A DNA stretch of 64,000 bases from Rhodococcus sp. Z13 (lineage in GTDB: Bacteria; Actinomycetota; Actinomycetes; Mycobacteriales; Mycobacteriaceae). The position numbers and the translations under genes are program-made. The notes beneath the pieces were generated by a model, which worked only from the letters and a program-made list of their open reading frames with translations, did no database searches and was not told where the DNA came from. How positions within the stretch are numbered: position 1 is the stretch's first letter; each line of letters starts with the position of its first letter. The stretch spans positions 2,722,668-2,786,667 of the forward strand of contig NZ_CP107551.1 in assembly GCF_025837095.1 (NCBI RefSeq). The letters are read 5' to 3'. Below are positions 34,277 to 43,471 of this stretch, in pieces.

Positions 34277-35236
34277 ATGGCGCTGCGCGAGTTGTACCCG
34301 CCCATCGAACCGCACGCCACGGGCATGCTCGACGTGGGCGACGGCCAGCAGCTGTACTGGGAGGAGAGCGGGAACCCGGACGGCAAGCCGGTGGTGTTCC
34401 TGCACGGCGGTCCCGGCGGGGGCACCTCGCCGAACCAGCGGCAGTTCTTCGATCCGCAGGCCTACCGCATCGTGCTGTTCGACCAGCGCGGCTGCGGCCG
34501 CTCGCTGCCGCACGTCGCCGACGGCGCCGATCTGTCGGTCAACACCACCGACCACCTGATCGCCGACATCGAGCGGCTGCAGGTGTTCCTCGGGGTGGAA
34601 CGGTGGATGGTGTTCGGCGGGTCGTGGGGGTCGACGCTGGCCCTGGCGTACGCGCAGCGTCATCCCGGCCGGGTCACCGAACTGGTGCTGCGCGGCATCT
34701 TCCTGCTGCGCCGCAGCGAGATCGACTGGTACTACAACGGCGGTGCCGGACAGGTGTTCCCGGAGGCCTGGGAGGGTTTCTGCGCGCCGCTCGCGGCCGC
34801 GGAACCGGGCGAGCATCCCGTCGACACCTACCACCGGTTGCTGCACTCCCACGACCCGCGGGTCGCGCTGGACGCGGCGGTGGCGTGGTCCACCTGGGAG
34901 GGCGCGACGAGCACCCTGCTGCCGCATCCCGAGCGGGTCGCCGAGACCGCCGAGTCGCGGTTCGCGTTGGCGTTCGCCCGCATCGAGAACCACTACTTCC
35001 ACCACCGCGGGTTCCTCGACGAAGGGCAGCTGCTGCGCGACATCGATGTGATGCAGGACATCCCGGGGGTGATCGTGCAGGGCCGCTACGACGTGGTGTG
35101 TCCGGCCCGCAGCGCGTGGGATCTGCACCGGGCGTGGCCGTCGTCGCGGCTGATCGTCGTCGACGACGCCGGGCACTCGGCGCACGAGCCGGGGATCGCC
35201 CACCATCTGCTCGAGGCCACCGACGGGTTCCGCTGA
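34277..35236 (+). CDS. pip: Proline iminopeptidase
   Basis: Alpha/beta hydrolase (S33) removing N-terminal proline. The 319-residue protein has the family signatures HGGPGGGTSPNQRQFFDP (oxyanion region, about 37-54), DQRGCGRS near 70, and the nucleophile GGSWGSTLALAYAQ (Ser near residue 113). The catalytic Asp and His are in RYDVVCPA and DAGHSAHEP. The ATG lies one base after the stop of the lipoprotein gene. It is intracellular (no signal). Confidence 0.94.
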   Translation: MALRELYPPIEPHATGMLDVGDGQQLYWEESGNPDGKPVVFLHGGPGGGTSPNQRQFFDPQAYRIVLFDQRGCGRSLPHVADGADLSVNTTDHLIADIERLQVFLGVERWMVFGGSWGSTLALAYAQRHPGRVTELVLRGIFLLRRSEIDWYYNGGAGQVFPEAWEGFCAPLAAAEPGEHPVDTYHRLLHSHDPRVALDAAVAWSTWEGATSTLLPHPERVAETAESRFALAFARIENHYFHHRGFLDEGQLLRDIDVMQDIPGVIVQGRYDVVCPARSAWDLHRAWPSSRLIVVDDAGHSAHEPGIAHHLLEATDGFR

Positions 35237-35242
35237 CCCGGA

Positions 35243-35902
35243 TCAGTCCGCGGTCGGCTGCTCCGGGAGCCGGCCGAAGCCGACGACGGCACCGTCGCCG
35301 GCCCAGTCGAGTTCGTGCACGCGGATACGGCCCATCTCGTTGCCGCCCACGGTGATCGCGCGGTCCCCGTCGACGGCGACGACGATGTTGGTGTGTTCGC
35401 GCTGCCCGAACCCGACGGCGCTGTGGTACAGCACCACATCGCCGACCTGCGGCCGGTGACCGCTGCCCGCGGGTTCGAAGCGCCCGGTCTGCTCGTAGTA
35501 CTCCTGCAGGGTGTACACGCCGGGGATGCGCCAGTGCCCTGAGTGCGGATTCGCGAGCGGCACACCGGCTTCCCGCATCACCCAGCTGACGAAGTCGGCG
35601 CACCAGGGTTCCTCGACGCCCTCCGAGTAGAAGGTGCCGGGATGCTGCGCGTCGTGCTGGTCGGCGAGCAGGTCGACGATCCGCAACTGGGTCGACGTCA
35701 GTGCCGCGCGGTCGATCTCGGGGAAGTCGGCGCTGTCCCAGGGGAGCAACCGGTGCGGGGCGAGCGACCACACCAGCAGGGCCAGGGCAGCGAGCACCGG
35801 CACCACCACGGCGGCGACGAACACCGGTCGCCGCCGCGCGGGCGCTCCGCTCGACGGCTCACCGCTCGACGGTTCAGCGCTCCCCGACGGCTCAGCGTTC
35901 AT
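35243..35902 (-). CDS. Membrane-anchored CHAP-domain protein
   Basis: A 219-residue protein with a short Ser/Pro/Glu-rich N-terminus, one transmembrane helix (about residues 25-47) and an extracytoplasmic CHAP (NlpC/P60-like amidase) domain. Catalytic Cys is in PWCADFVSWVMREAG (about residue 96) and the His in REHTNIVVAV (about residue 172), with GDVVLYHS between. It probably cleaves peptidoglycan peptide or amide bonds. It starts inside the RNB ribonuclease gene (11-base overlap), hence an operon; no functional link between the two is obvious. Confidence 0.82.
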   Translation of the reverse strand: MNAEPSGSAEPSSGEPSSGAPARRRPVFVAAVVVPVLAALALLVWSLAPHRLLPWDSADFPEIDRAALTSTQLRIVDLLADQHDAQHPGTFYSEGVEEPWCADFVSWVMREAGVPLANPHSGHWRIPGVYTLQEYYEQTGRFEPAGSGHRPQVGDVVLYHSAVGFGQREHTNIVVAVDGDRAITVGGNEMGRIRVHELDWAGDGAVVGFGRLPEQPTAD

Positions 35903-37310
35903 GGTCGAAACGGATCTTGCGGGCCCGCGGGTCGGCGAGGGTGAGCCGGACCGGTACGGTGCGGCCTTCCTCCGGGGCACCTCCGCACGGACCGATCACG
36001 GTCTCGGCGGCGACGAACACCTCCGCGTCGCGACGGTCCGTGGCCTCCTTCAGCACCGTGGCCTCGAAGATCTCCCCGACGCGCGGACCGAGGACCACCG
36101 CTTCGGTGAGGTCGATGCAGGCCCGGTCGACCTTGCCCGCGAGCGAGTCGGTGGACGACATGATGCGCGGGAGGGTCGCGAGTTCCTCACGGACCGGGGC
36201 GGGCACCGGTCCGCCGGCCGACACGGCCAGGAACACCTCGGTGGCGTAGCGGTCCGACAGGCGCCGCAGCGGCGCGGTGACGTGGGCGTAGGGCGCGCCG
36301 ATCGCGCCGTGCAGGGTGGACGACGGCAACTCGCCGTCGAACGCCGTGTAGGACGCGCCGCGCAGCAGCCGCGGGGCCTCGCTCATCAGCACCAGGGTCT
36401 CGGGGGCGTTCGCGTCGAGTCCGGCGAGGAACGCACCGACACCGAGGTCGGCGGGCCAGCGCACGCCGAGCGACCCGGCAGTGCGGCGCAGCGCGGCGAC
36501 GGCTTCCGGGTCGGCGGGCGGCAACGTGCGCAGCAGCCCCACCCGCGCGTCGATCATCAACTGTGCCGCGCACATCCCGGTGAGCAGCGAGACCTGCGAG
36601 TTCCAGTCGTCGGCCGCGGTGCGGGGCTCGATCTGCAGCTTCCAGCCGTCACCGTGGGCGACGACGTCCTGGGTGGGCAGTCGCAGTTCGATGGCACCGC
36701 GTCGCAGCGCGGCATCCTCCCGCAGCCGGCCGAAGTCGGGCAGGGCGGCGATGGAGGGGTGCAGCGTGCCGCGGTCGGCGTCGTGCTGGACCCCGGCGTA
36801 ATCGAACCGCGCGACCGAACGGATCAGGGCGCGCCGCACCTGCACCGCGACGGGTTCGGCACGCTCGTCGGTCTCGATGCGCCACACCACCGCGGGCCGG
36901 ATCTCGCCCGGCAGCAGGCTCGCGGTGCCCTCGGACAGTTCGCGCGGATGCAGCGGGATCGACCCGTCGGGCAGGTAGTAGGTCTGCCCGCGACTGTGCG
37001 TCTCCGCATCGAGGGCGCCGCCCGGTTCGACGAGGGCGTAGACGTCGGCGATCGCGTAGTGCAGGACGAAGCCGTGTGCGGTGCGTTCGAGGTGCAGCGC
37101 CTGGTCGAGATCCATCGAACCCGGCGGGTCGATGGTCACGAAGGGCAGGTCGGTGCGGTCCTCGCGCGCGTCCGCGTAGCGGTCCGTGGCCAGGCGGGCC
37201 TCGGCGAGGGCGTCGTCCGGGAAGTCGCCGGGCAGCTCGAACTCGGCACGTACCTCGGCGAAGTCGATCGCCGGGGCGAAGACGATGGGGGTGGTCACCA
37301 CCGTGGTCAC
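35892..37310 (-). CDS. RNB-domain 3'-5' exoribonuclease
   Basis: RNase II/RNase R catalytic-domain protein of 472 residues. The acidic active site is seen as DPPGSMDLDQALHLER (about residues 62-77) with ADVYALVEPGG after it, and YAHVTAPLRRLSDRY is the conserved downstream motif. It is shorter than RNase R: no N-terminal cold-shock domains and no C-terminal S1 domain are recognisable. It is therefore the actinobacterial short RNB type. It overlaps the downstream CHAP gene by 11 bases and follows a small SPOR-like gene with a 16-base gap. Confidence 0.9.
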   Translation of the reverse strand: MTTVVTTPIVFAPAIDFAEVRAEFELPGDFPDDALAEARLATDRYADAREDRTDLPFVTIDPPGSMDLDQALHLERTAHGFVLHYAIADVYALVEPGGALDAETHSRGQTYYLPDGSIPLHPRELSEGTASLLPGEIRPAVVWRIETDERAEPVAVQVRRALIRSVARFDYAGVQHDADRGTLHPSIAALPDFGRLREDAALRRGAIELRLPTQDVVAHGDGWKLQIEPRTAADDWNSQVSLLTGMCAAQLMIDARVGLLRTLPPADPEAVAALRRTAGSLGVRWPADLGVGAFLAGLDANAPETLVLMSEAPRLLRGASYTAFDGELPSSTLHGAIGAPYAHVTAPLRRLSDRYATEVFLAVSAGGPVPAPVREELATLPRIMSSTDSLAGKVDRACIDLTEAVVLGPRVGEIFEATVLKEATDRRDAEVFVAAETVIGPCGGAPEEGRTVPVRLTLADPRARKIRFDHER

Positions 37311-37326
37311 CTACCCCGCCCGGCGC

Positions 37327-37512
37327 TCAACCGTTCTGCCACTCGTCGTCCGCCGCGTCGGCCGCCTTGTTCCGTTCGGCGGCGATCTGGAGGGCGCGTC
37401 GCGCGGTCTCCTCGTCCGGATAGGGCCCCATGCGGTTGAGGGCGTTGGGGTCCTTGCCCTGGGTGACCTGCCCGGTCCGTACGTCGTAGTACCAGCCGTC
37501 GTCGTCGCTCAT
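37327..37512 (-). CDS. Short SPOR-like protein
   Basis: A 61-residue acidic protein (MSDDDGWYYDVRTGQVTQGK and following) with the WYYD...G.V.QGK pattern and YPDEETARRALQIAAERN helix seen in small actinobacterial SPOR-domain-like proteins. No signal or membrane segment. It begins the operon that continues into the RNB ribonuclease and the CHAP protein. Function unknown. Confidence 0.8.
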   Translation of the reverse strand: MSDDDGWYYDVRTGQVTQGKDPNALNRMGPYPDEETARRALQIAAERNKAADAADDEWQNG

Positions 37513-37639
37513 GGCTCCCAGTGTGCCCGAATAGCGGCATTGTGTGCGGGGAACTCACCGGGGAGGTGCCGCGCCGGACCCCCGGCAGGTACTGTCGTCC
37601 GACACGCACATCCGCTGCATTGACGAAGGAGCACGCTTC

Positions 37640-37732
37640 ATGTCCTACATCCTCTTCGACACGTTGCTGCCCTGGCTGGGAGCGGAGGCGTCCTCGTACT
37701 GGGCGCATCTGCTGGTGATCGATCCGATCTGA
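37640..37732 (+). CDS. Candidate 30-residue hydrophobic microprotein
   Basis: A short frame starting MSYILFDTLLPWLG and ending VIDPI. It is preceded by AAGGAG at 37626-37631, eight bases before the ATG, and by TACTGT (TANNNT) near 37588, which would give a leader of about 40 bases. The peptide is hydrophobic with aromatic residues and might associate with membranes. It lies convergent to rnpB. No family is recognised; small size makes chance occurrence possible. Confidence 0.4.
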   Translation: MSYILFDTLLPWLGAEASSYWAHLLVIDPI

Positions 37733-37765
37733 TCCGCCGGGATGCGCGGCGTGGGGACAGGGAGC

Positions 37766-38192
<427 letters not shown>

Positions 38193-38236
38193 AGACTAGC
38201 CCCCGCCCTGTCGCGGTCGCCAACTACGGTGCATCC

Positions 38237-38758
38237 ATGACTCGATATGCGGCCCTTCTGCGCGGGATCAACGTGGGCGGGATCCGGATCCGGATGGCGG
38301 ATCTGAAGGACGTCTTCACCGGGCTCGGCCTGACCGAGGTCCGCACGGTGCTCGCCTCCGGGAACGTGCTGTTCGAGTCGCCCGACTCCCCCGAGACCCT
38401 CGAGCCCCGGATCGAGGCGGCGCTGACCGAACGGTTCGGCTACGACGCCCACGTGTTCGTCGTGGAGCGGTCGTACCTCGAGCGGGTCGTCGACGCGTTC
38501 CCCTTCGACGAGACCCGCGAGGGGTGGCACTCGTACGTGGTCCTCGTCTCCGATCCGGCGGTGCTCGCGCAACTGGACACCCTCGCGGACGGTCTCGACC
38601 CGCAGCTCGAGCAGGTCGCGACCGGCGAGGGCGTCCTCTACTGGCAGGTCGAGAAGGGCCGCACCCTCGACAGCGTCGTCGGCAAGCGGTCCGGTTCGGC
38701 GAAGCACAAGGCGACGACGACGGTCCGCAACATGAAGACCCTGCGGAAACTGCTCTGA
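38237..38758 (+). CDS. DUF1697 protein
   Basis: A 173-residue protein beginning MTRYAALLRGINVGGIRIRM and containing GLTEVRTVLASGNVLFESP, both hallmarks of DUF1697. The C-terminus ends in KHKATTTVRNMKTLRKLL, also typical. Function of the family is unknown. The ATG at 38237 is chosen because upstream codons run into the rnpB promoter. Single gene. Confidence 0.92.
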   Translation: MTRYAALLRGINVGGIRIRMADLKDVFTGLGLTEVRTVLASGNVLFESPDSPETLEPRIEAALTERFGYDAHVFVVERSYLERVVDAFPFDETREGWHSYVVLVSDPAVLAQLDTLADGLDPQLEQVATGEGVLYWQVEKGRTLDSVVGKRSGSAKHKATTTVRNMKTLRKLL

Positions 38759-38863
38759 TCACGACGGCTCGTCCCATTTTCCGTGATCTGCCCGACCGTG
38801 CATACCGATTGCAGGTATCTTCCCCCGCATCGACGACCCGTCCACGAGGACACAGGGGGCAGA

Positions 38864-40117
38864 ATGCGCATCGGTGCCGGAGTGCTGGCCGCGGCCGCAG
38901 CCGCGACTCTCGTCGCGGCGGGAGCGACGGGCGTGACACACGCCCACGCCGACCCGGTACCGGACTTCTACACCCCACCGGCCGCCTTCCAGGACTCCGC
39001 GCCGGGTGAGATCCTGCGCACCGCCCCGTCGGTCGCCGCGGTCGTCCCGAACACTCCGGCGGTGATCGACGCGTCGGTGACCCGCGTGATGTACCGCAGC
39101 ACCGACGCGCGCGGCGGCCCGGTCGCGACGGTCGGCACCGTGCTCGTCCCGTCGCAGCCGTGGACCGGGGACGGACCGCGGCCCACCGTCGTGCTCGGCC
39201 CCGGCACCCAGGGTATGGGCGACCAGTGCGCCCCGTCGAAGCTCATGACCTTCGGGCAGGAGTACGAGTACATCCACATCGGGCCGATGCTCGCCCGCGG
39301 CTACGCCGTCGCGGTCACCGACTACGAGGGTCTGGGCACCCCGGGTGTGCACCCCTATCTCAACCGGGAATCGCAGGGCCGGGCGATGCTCGACCTCGCC
39401 CGCGCCACCCGCTCGCTCGACGGGCTCGGGGTGGATCCGGACGGCCCGATCGCGTTCTGGGGCTACTCGCAGGGCGGGATGTCCTCGGCGTCCGCCGCCG
39501 AGCTCCTCGCGTCGTACGCGCCGGAACTGCCGGTGGTGGGCGCGGTCGCCGGCTCACCGCCCGCCGATCTCGCCGACCTCGCGGTCGCCGGCGACGGATC
39601 CTCGCTGGTCGGCGGCATCGGTTGGGTCGTCGACGGGTTCGTCTCGGCGTATCCGGAGCACCGCGACGAGATGCTGTCGGTGTTCAACGATGCCGGCCTC
39701 GACATCCTGCGGCGTGCCGAGACGGCGTGCGTCTTCGACGCCCTGCTGCTGAACCCGTTCATGCCGACCTCGGCGTACACGCGCGACGGCCGTCCCATCG
39801 CCGCTCATCTCGACACCGAACCGTGGGCGTCGGTGGTGGAGGAGCAGCGGCTGGGCAACCGCATCCCGTCGGTCCCGGTGTTCGTCGCGCAGAGCACGAA
39901 CGACGACTTCGTGCTCGTGCAGGGCGTCGACGGCATGGTCGCGAAGTGGTGCGCAGGTGGTGCCGACGTCACCTACCGTCGCTACGACGTGCCGCCGGTG
40001 CTCACCAAGACCGGTGCGGGGCACCTGATCGGGATGTTCCCGTCGCTGGTCGAGGGCCTGGACTGGCTCGACCAGCGGTTCGCCGGCGAGCCTCCGGCCT
40101 CGGGCTGCGGGGCCTGA
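38864..40117 (+). CDS. Secreted triacylglycerol lipase (secretory lipase family)
   Basis: A 417-residue exported hydrolase of the LIP family. The signal peptide ends at about residue 28 (THAHA before DPVPDFY). The nucleophile elbow is GYSQGGMSS (about residue 200), VAVTDYEGLGTPG lies before it, and the catalytic Asp and His are probably in STNDDFV and GAGHLIGMFPSL. An RRAETAC segment suggests a disulfide. It likely hydrolyses host or environmental lipids outside the cell; exact substrate unknown. An intrinsic terminator follows. Confidence 0.88.
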   Translation: MRIGAGVLAAAAAATLVAAGATGVTHAHADPVPDFYTPPAAFQDSAPGEILRTAPSVAAVVPNTPAVIDASVTRVMYRSTDARGGPVATVGTVLVPSQPWTGDGPRPTVVLGPGTQGMGDQCAPSKLMTFGQEYEYIHIGPMLARGYAVAVTDYEGLGTPGVHPYLNRESQGRAMLDLARATRSLDGLGVDPDGPIAFWGYSQGGMSSASAAELLASYAPELPVVGAVAGSPPADLADLAVAGDGSSLVGGIGWVVDGFVSAYPEHRDEMLSVFNDAGLDILRRAETACVFDALLLNPFMPTSAYTRDGRPIAAHLDTEPWASVVEEQRLGNRIPSVPVFVAQSTNDDFVLVQGVDGMVAKWCAGGADVTYRRYDVPPVLTKTGAGHLIGMFPSLVEGLDWLDQRFAGEPPASGCGA

Positions 40118-40187
40118 GACCCGGGGGTCCGGGAAAAAATTCTGCGGCCCGTGTAACGCCTGTCGCGTGGGCCCGATAGACAGGGTG

Positions 40188-40233
40188 AGTGGCCGCGCAG
40201 GCAATCCCCCGACATGCTTGCGCGGCCACTTTT
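40188..40233 (+). terminator. Intrinsic terminator after the secreted lipase
   Basis: A 12-bp perfect stem (AGTGGCCGCGCA and its complement) encloses a 19-base loop and runs directly into TTTT, a more classical U-tract than most terminators in this window. Confidence 0.8.
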
Positions 40234-40251
40234 CGTCTGTCTGCTCCCCTG

Positions 40252-41403
40252 TTACAGGTGCGAGGTGTCGTTGACCAGCCGCACCGACGAGCCACCGTCC
40301 GGATAGAACTCCGCGATGCTCAGCGAGGCCAGGTCCAGGTGCAGGCGGTACAGCAGCGACGGCCCGGATTCGAGCGCGAGCTGCAGGAACGTCTTGATCG
40401 GCGTCACGTGGGAGACGACGAGGACGGTCGAGCCGCCGTACTCGGCGAGCAGGTCGTCGCGGACCACCTCGATCCGCTTGGCGACCTCGTCGAAGCTCTC
40501 CCCCTTCGGGGGCCGCACCGAGGTGTCGCCCAGCCAGCGACGGTGCAGCTCGGGGTCGCGCTCGGCGGCCTCCCCGAAGGTGAGCCCCTCCCAGTCCCCG
40601 AAGTCGGTCTCTATGAGACCGTCGTGCACGGTCAAGGGCAGGCCGAGGGCGTCGGCCGCGGCCGTGGCGGTCTCCCGGGCCCGTCCGAGCGGCGACGACA
40701 CGACGGCGGCGACACCGCCGCGCGCCCCGATCCGGCGGGCGGCGGCCAGTGCCTGTTCGCGTCCGAGTTCGGTCAGCGGCGGGTTACCGCGCCCCGAATA
40801 GCGGCGTTCGACCGACAGCGGGGTCTGGCCGTGCCGCAGCAGCAGCAGACGCGTCGGAGTGCCGGTCGCACCGGTCCAGCCGGGCGAGGACGTCTTCCCG
40901 GGATCCGGCGCGGTGGTCCCGCGGGAGTCCTGCACGACGGGATCCTGTGCCGCATCCCCGTCGGCCGACTCGGCGGCCGCATCCCCGCCGGCCGACTCGG
41001 CGGCCGCGTCCATCGCCTCGTTGGCGAGGCGGTCGGCGTGGGCGTTCTCGGCGCGCGGGATCCAGGTGAAGCTCACCCGCGCGAAGCGTCCGGCCAGGGC
41101 CCGGGCCTCGGCGGCGAGCGGCTTCATGTCCGGATGCTTGACCTGCCAGCGACCGCTCATCTGCTCGACGACGAGCTTGGAATCCATCCGGACGTCCACC
41201 TCGTCGGCGCCGAGTTCGGCGGCGGCGGTCAGGCCCGCGATGAGCCCCTTGTACTCGGCCACGTTGTTGGTGGCGCGGCCGACGCTCGCCTGCCGTTCGG
41301 CCAGGATCGTGCGGTGGTCGGCGTCGAAGACCACGGCGCCGTAGCCGGCAGGGCCGGGATTGCCCCGGGAACCGCCGTCCGCTTCGACGACGACCCTGGT
41401 CAC
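40252..41403 (-). CDS. Bifunctional RNase HI / histidine phosphatase (CobC-like)
   Basis: Fusion protein of 383 residues (Rv2228c orthologue). Residues 1-135 form an RNase H domain (VVVEADGGSRGNPGPAGYG, NNVAEYKGLIAGL, DSKLVVEQM). A 50-residue linker with a repeated Ala/Glu/Ser/Asp unit follows, then a histidine phosphatase domain from about residue 185 (LLLLRHGQTPLSVERRYSG, catalytic His and Arg). In mycobacteria the two halves act as RNase HI and alpha-ribazole phosphatase, which fits the cobalamin genes in this window. GTG 41403 overlaps the upstream stop by 4 bases. Confidence 0.94.
   Translation of the reverse strand: MTRVVVEADGGSRGNPGPAGYGAVVFDADHRTILAERQASVGRATNNVAEYKGLIAGLTAAAELGADEVDVRMDSKLVVEQMSGRWQVKHPDMKPLAAEARALAGRFARVSFTWIPRAENAHADRLANEAMDAAAESAGGDAAAESADGDAAQDPVVQDSRGTTAPDPGKTSSPGWTGATGTPTRLLLLRHGQTPLSVERRYSGRGNPPLTELGREQALAAARRIGARGGVAAVVSSPLGRARETATAAADALGLPLTVHDGLIETDFGDWEGLTFGEAAERDPELHRRWLGDTSVRPPKGESFDEVAKRIEVVRDDLLAEYGGSTVLVVSHVTPIKTFLQLALESGPSLLYRLHLDLASLSIAEFYPDGGSSVRLVNDTSHL
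40951..41004. repeat. Two 27-bp tandem repeats in the RNase HI/phosphatase linker
   Basis: Units 40951-40977 and 40978-41004 (starting CGCATCCCCG) differ at a single base (T40961/C40988). They encode nine-residue steps rich in Ala, Glu, Ser, Asp and Gly in the interdomain linker, and keep the frame open. Confidence 0.8.
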
Positions 41404-42137
41404 AGGCCGGATTCCTTGGTGCGCACCATGATCGCGTCGCACTCGGGGCAGCGCACGAGCACCTCGGCGGGGGTCGCCGCGATGCGGGCGATCTCACCGC
41501 GATCGAGCTCGAGACGGCAGGCGCCGCAGCGGCGGCCCTGCAGCAGGGCGGCACCGATACCCGCCCGCTCCCGCTGCTTCTCGTAGAGGGCCACCAACTC
41601 GTCCGGGAACACCGCGAGCAGGGCTTCGCGGTCGCTGCGGCAGCGCTGCTCGGCGACCTCGATGTCGGCGAGGGCCTCGTCGCGGGCCCGCATCGCGTCG
41701 GCGATCTGCTCGTCGATCTGCGAGACCTGGGCGCCGGCGTGGTCGTGGTCGGCCTTGGACGCCTCGCGGCGTTCCATCACCTCGAGCAGGTCGTCCTCGA
41801 GGACGGACTGGCGGCGTTCGAGGCTGCCGAGCTCGTGCTGCAGTTCGGTGAGCTGCTTGGATCCCACCGAACCGCTCTGGAGCAGCGACCGGTCGCGGTC
41901 CGCACGCTTGCGCACGGCCTCGATCTCGCTCTCGAGCTTGCGGATGTCGCGGTCCAGATCGTCGAGGACGATCTCGACGGCGACCGCGGCGTCCTTACGG
42001 GCGTTGCGTTCGACCTGGAGCCGGTCCACCTCCTGCTGTTCGGGCAGTGTCCGACGGCGGTGCGCGAGGCGGTTGAGCTCGGCGTCCACGGCAGCGAGGG
42101 ACAGGAGCTTGGCCTGCACGGTGGGTTCGACGTTCAC
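41400..42137 (-). CDS. Coiled-coil protein with C4 zinc ribbon
   Basis: Conserved actinobacterial protein (Rv2229c position) of 245 residues. Residues about 10-185 are predicted coiled coil with heptad-like Leu and charged residues (RLQVERNARKDAAVAVEIV; LTELQHELGSLERRQSVLE). The C-terminal zinc ribbon has CGAC near 202 and CPEC near 232. GTG 42137 is preceded by AGGAACC; upstream in-frame codons lack family similarity. It overlaps the RNase HI fusion gene by 4 bases and follows the Nif3-like gene, forming a three-gene operon. Role unknown, possibly nucleic-acid binding. Confidence 0.9.
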   Translation of the reverse strand: MNVEPTVQAKLLSLAAVDAELNRLAHRRRTLPEQQEVDRLQVERNARKDAAVAVEIVLDDLDRDIRKLESEIEAVRKRADRDRSLLQSGSVGSKQLTELQHELGSLERRQSVLEDDLLEVMERREASKADHDHAGAQVSQIDEQIADAMRARDEALADIEVAEQRCRSDREALLAVFPDELVALYEKQRERAGIGAALLQGRRCGACRLELDRGEIARIAATPAEVLVRCPECDAIMVRTKESGL

Positions 42138-42219
42138 TCGGGTGGTTCCTGCTTTCGGTGATGATCGGGATGTGTCGGGCGGTGCGGCCACCGGCCCTGC
42201 ACGGGCGTGTCGTAGCTGA

Positions 42220-43362
42220 TTACCGTACCGCGCGGGCCGCGGTCGTCCAGGGATCGGTACGCAGTTCGCTCACTCGCGACTCCCAGCCGTCGCGCTCGGC
42301 GAACGCCCCGTCGAGGACGCCGCGGGCCTGGGCGCACCAGGGATACTCACTCGCCCAGTGTGCGACGTCCACCAGCGCCGGGCCACCCGCACGCAGATGT
42401 TCGTCGGCGGGATGGTGCCGCAGGTCGGCGGTGACGTAGGCGTCCACCCCGAGGGCGGCGACGGTCGCCAGGAAGGAGTCACCCGAGCCGCCGCACACCG
42501 CGACGGTGCGGATGGGCCGGTCCGGGTCGCCGGCGCCGCGCACACCCCATTCGGTGGCGGGCAGGGCCGCGGCGACGTCGGCGGTGAACTCGCGCAGCGT
42601 CCGGGTCTCCGGCAGCTCCCCCACCCGCCCGAGCCCGCGGTCGCTCGGCAGGTCGGCGAGTTCGAGGACGTCGAAGGCCGGTTCCTCGTAGGGATGCGCC
42701 GCCCGCAGGGCTGCGAGGACCGCCTTCCGCAGCCGCCGCGGGGCGACGACCTCGATGCGGTCCTCGGGGACGGTTTCGAGGTCCCCGACCGAGCCGATGG
42801 CGGGGTCGGCGCCGTCGACGGGCCGGAACTGCCCGGTGCCGCTGGTGCTCCAGCAACACTCGCGGTAGTTGCCGAGTGCTCCGGCGCCGGCGGCGAACAG
42901 CGCGGCGCGGACCGTGTCCGCGGCGTCGGTGGGGACCATGACGACCCACTTGTCGGTGGCCGGTTCCGGCTTGGGTTCGAGGGGGCGCAGCCCGGTCAGG
43001 CCCAGCACCGCGGCGAGCGCGTCGGACACGCCCGGGTTGGCGCGGTCGGCGTTGGTGTGGGCGGTGAACAACGCGCAGCCACCCCGGATGAGGCGGTGGA
43101 TCAGAGCGCCCTTCGGGGTGTGGGCACCGACGGTGTCGACGCCGCGCAGCAGCAGCGGGTGGTGCACGAGCAGCAGCTGCGCACCCCAGTCGAGGGCCTC
43201 GTCGACGACCGCGGCGGTCGCGTCCACGGCGAGGAGCACCTTGCGGACCGGCTCGGCCGGGTCCCCGGCCACGAGGCCCACCGAATCCCAGCTCTCCGCG
43301 AGCGACGGGGGGTAGGCCGTCTCGAGAACGTCGATCACCTCACGCAGCGTCGGCGCCGTCAC
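42220..43362 (-). CDS. Nif3-like dinuclear metal centre protein
   Basis: A 380-residue member of the NIF3/YbgI (GTP cyclohydrolase 1 type 2-like) family, which forms toroidal hexamers with a di-metal site. Metal-ligand motifs are visible: [13 protein letters not shown] (about residue 68), [19 protein letters not shown] near 100 and the C-terminal [11 protein letters not shown] near 340. A PII-like insert (about 130-230, [28 protein letters not shown]) is typical of the longer version. The biochemical role is unsettled. First gene of the operon leading to the RNase HI fusion. Confidence 0.92.
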   Translation of the reverse strand: MTAPTLREVIDVLETAYPPSLAESWDSVGLVAGDPAEPVRKVLLAVDATAAVVDEALDWGAQLLLVHHPLLLRGVDTVGAHTPKGALIHRLIRGGCALFTAHTNADRANPGVSDALAAVLGLTGLRPLEPKPEPATDKWVVMVPTDAADTVRAALFAAGAGALGNYRECCWSTSGTGQFRPVDGADPAIGSVGDLETVPEDRIEVVAPRRLRKAVLAALRAAHPYEEPAFDVLELADLPSDRGLGRVGELPETRTLREFTADVAAALPATEWGVRGAGDPDRPIRTVAVCGGSGDSFLATVAALGVDAYVTADLRHHPADEHLRAGGPALVDVAHWASEYPWCAQARGVLDGAFAERDGWESRVSELRTDPWTTAARAVR

Positions 43363-43471
43363 GTGTCCTCCTCGATTGCTGTACGTGTCCGGTGCAGGAG
43401 CCCTCCTGCCGGGCCTCCCACCCGCACGACCCTACGCGGCGCGATGGGCCACGCCCGGGGACAATGGCCCG

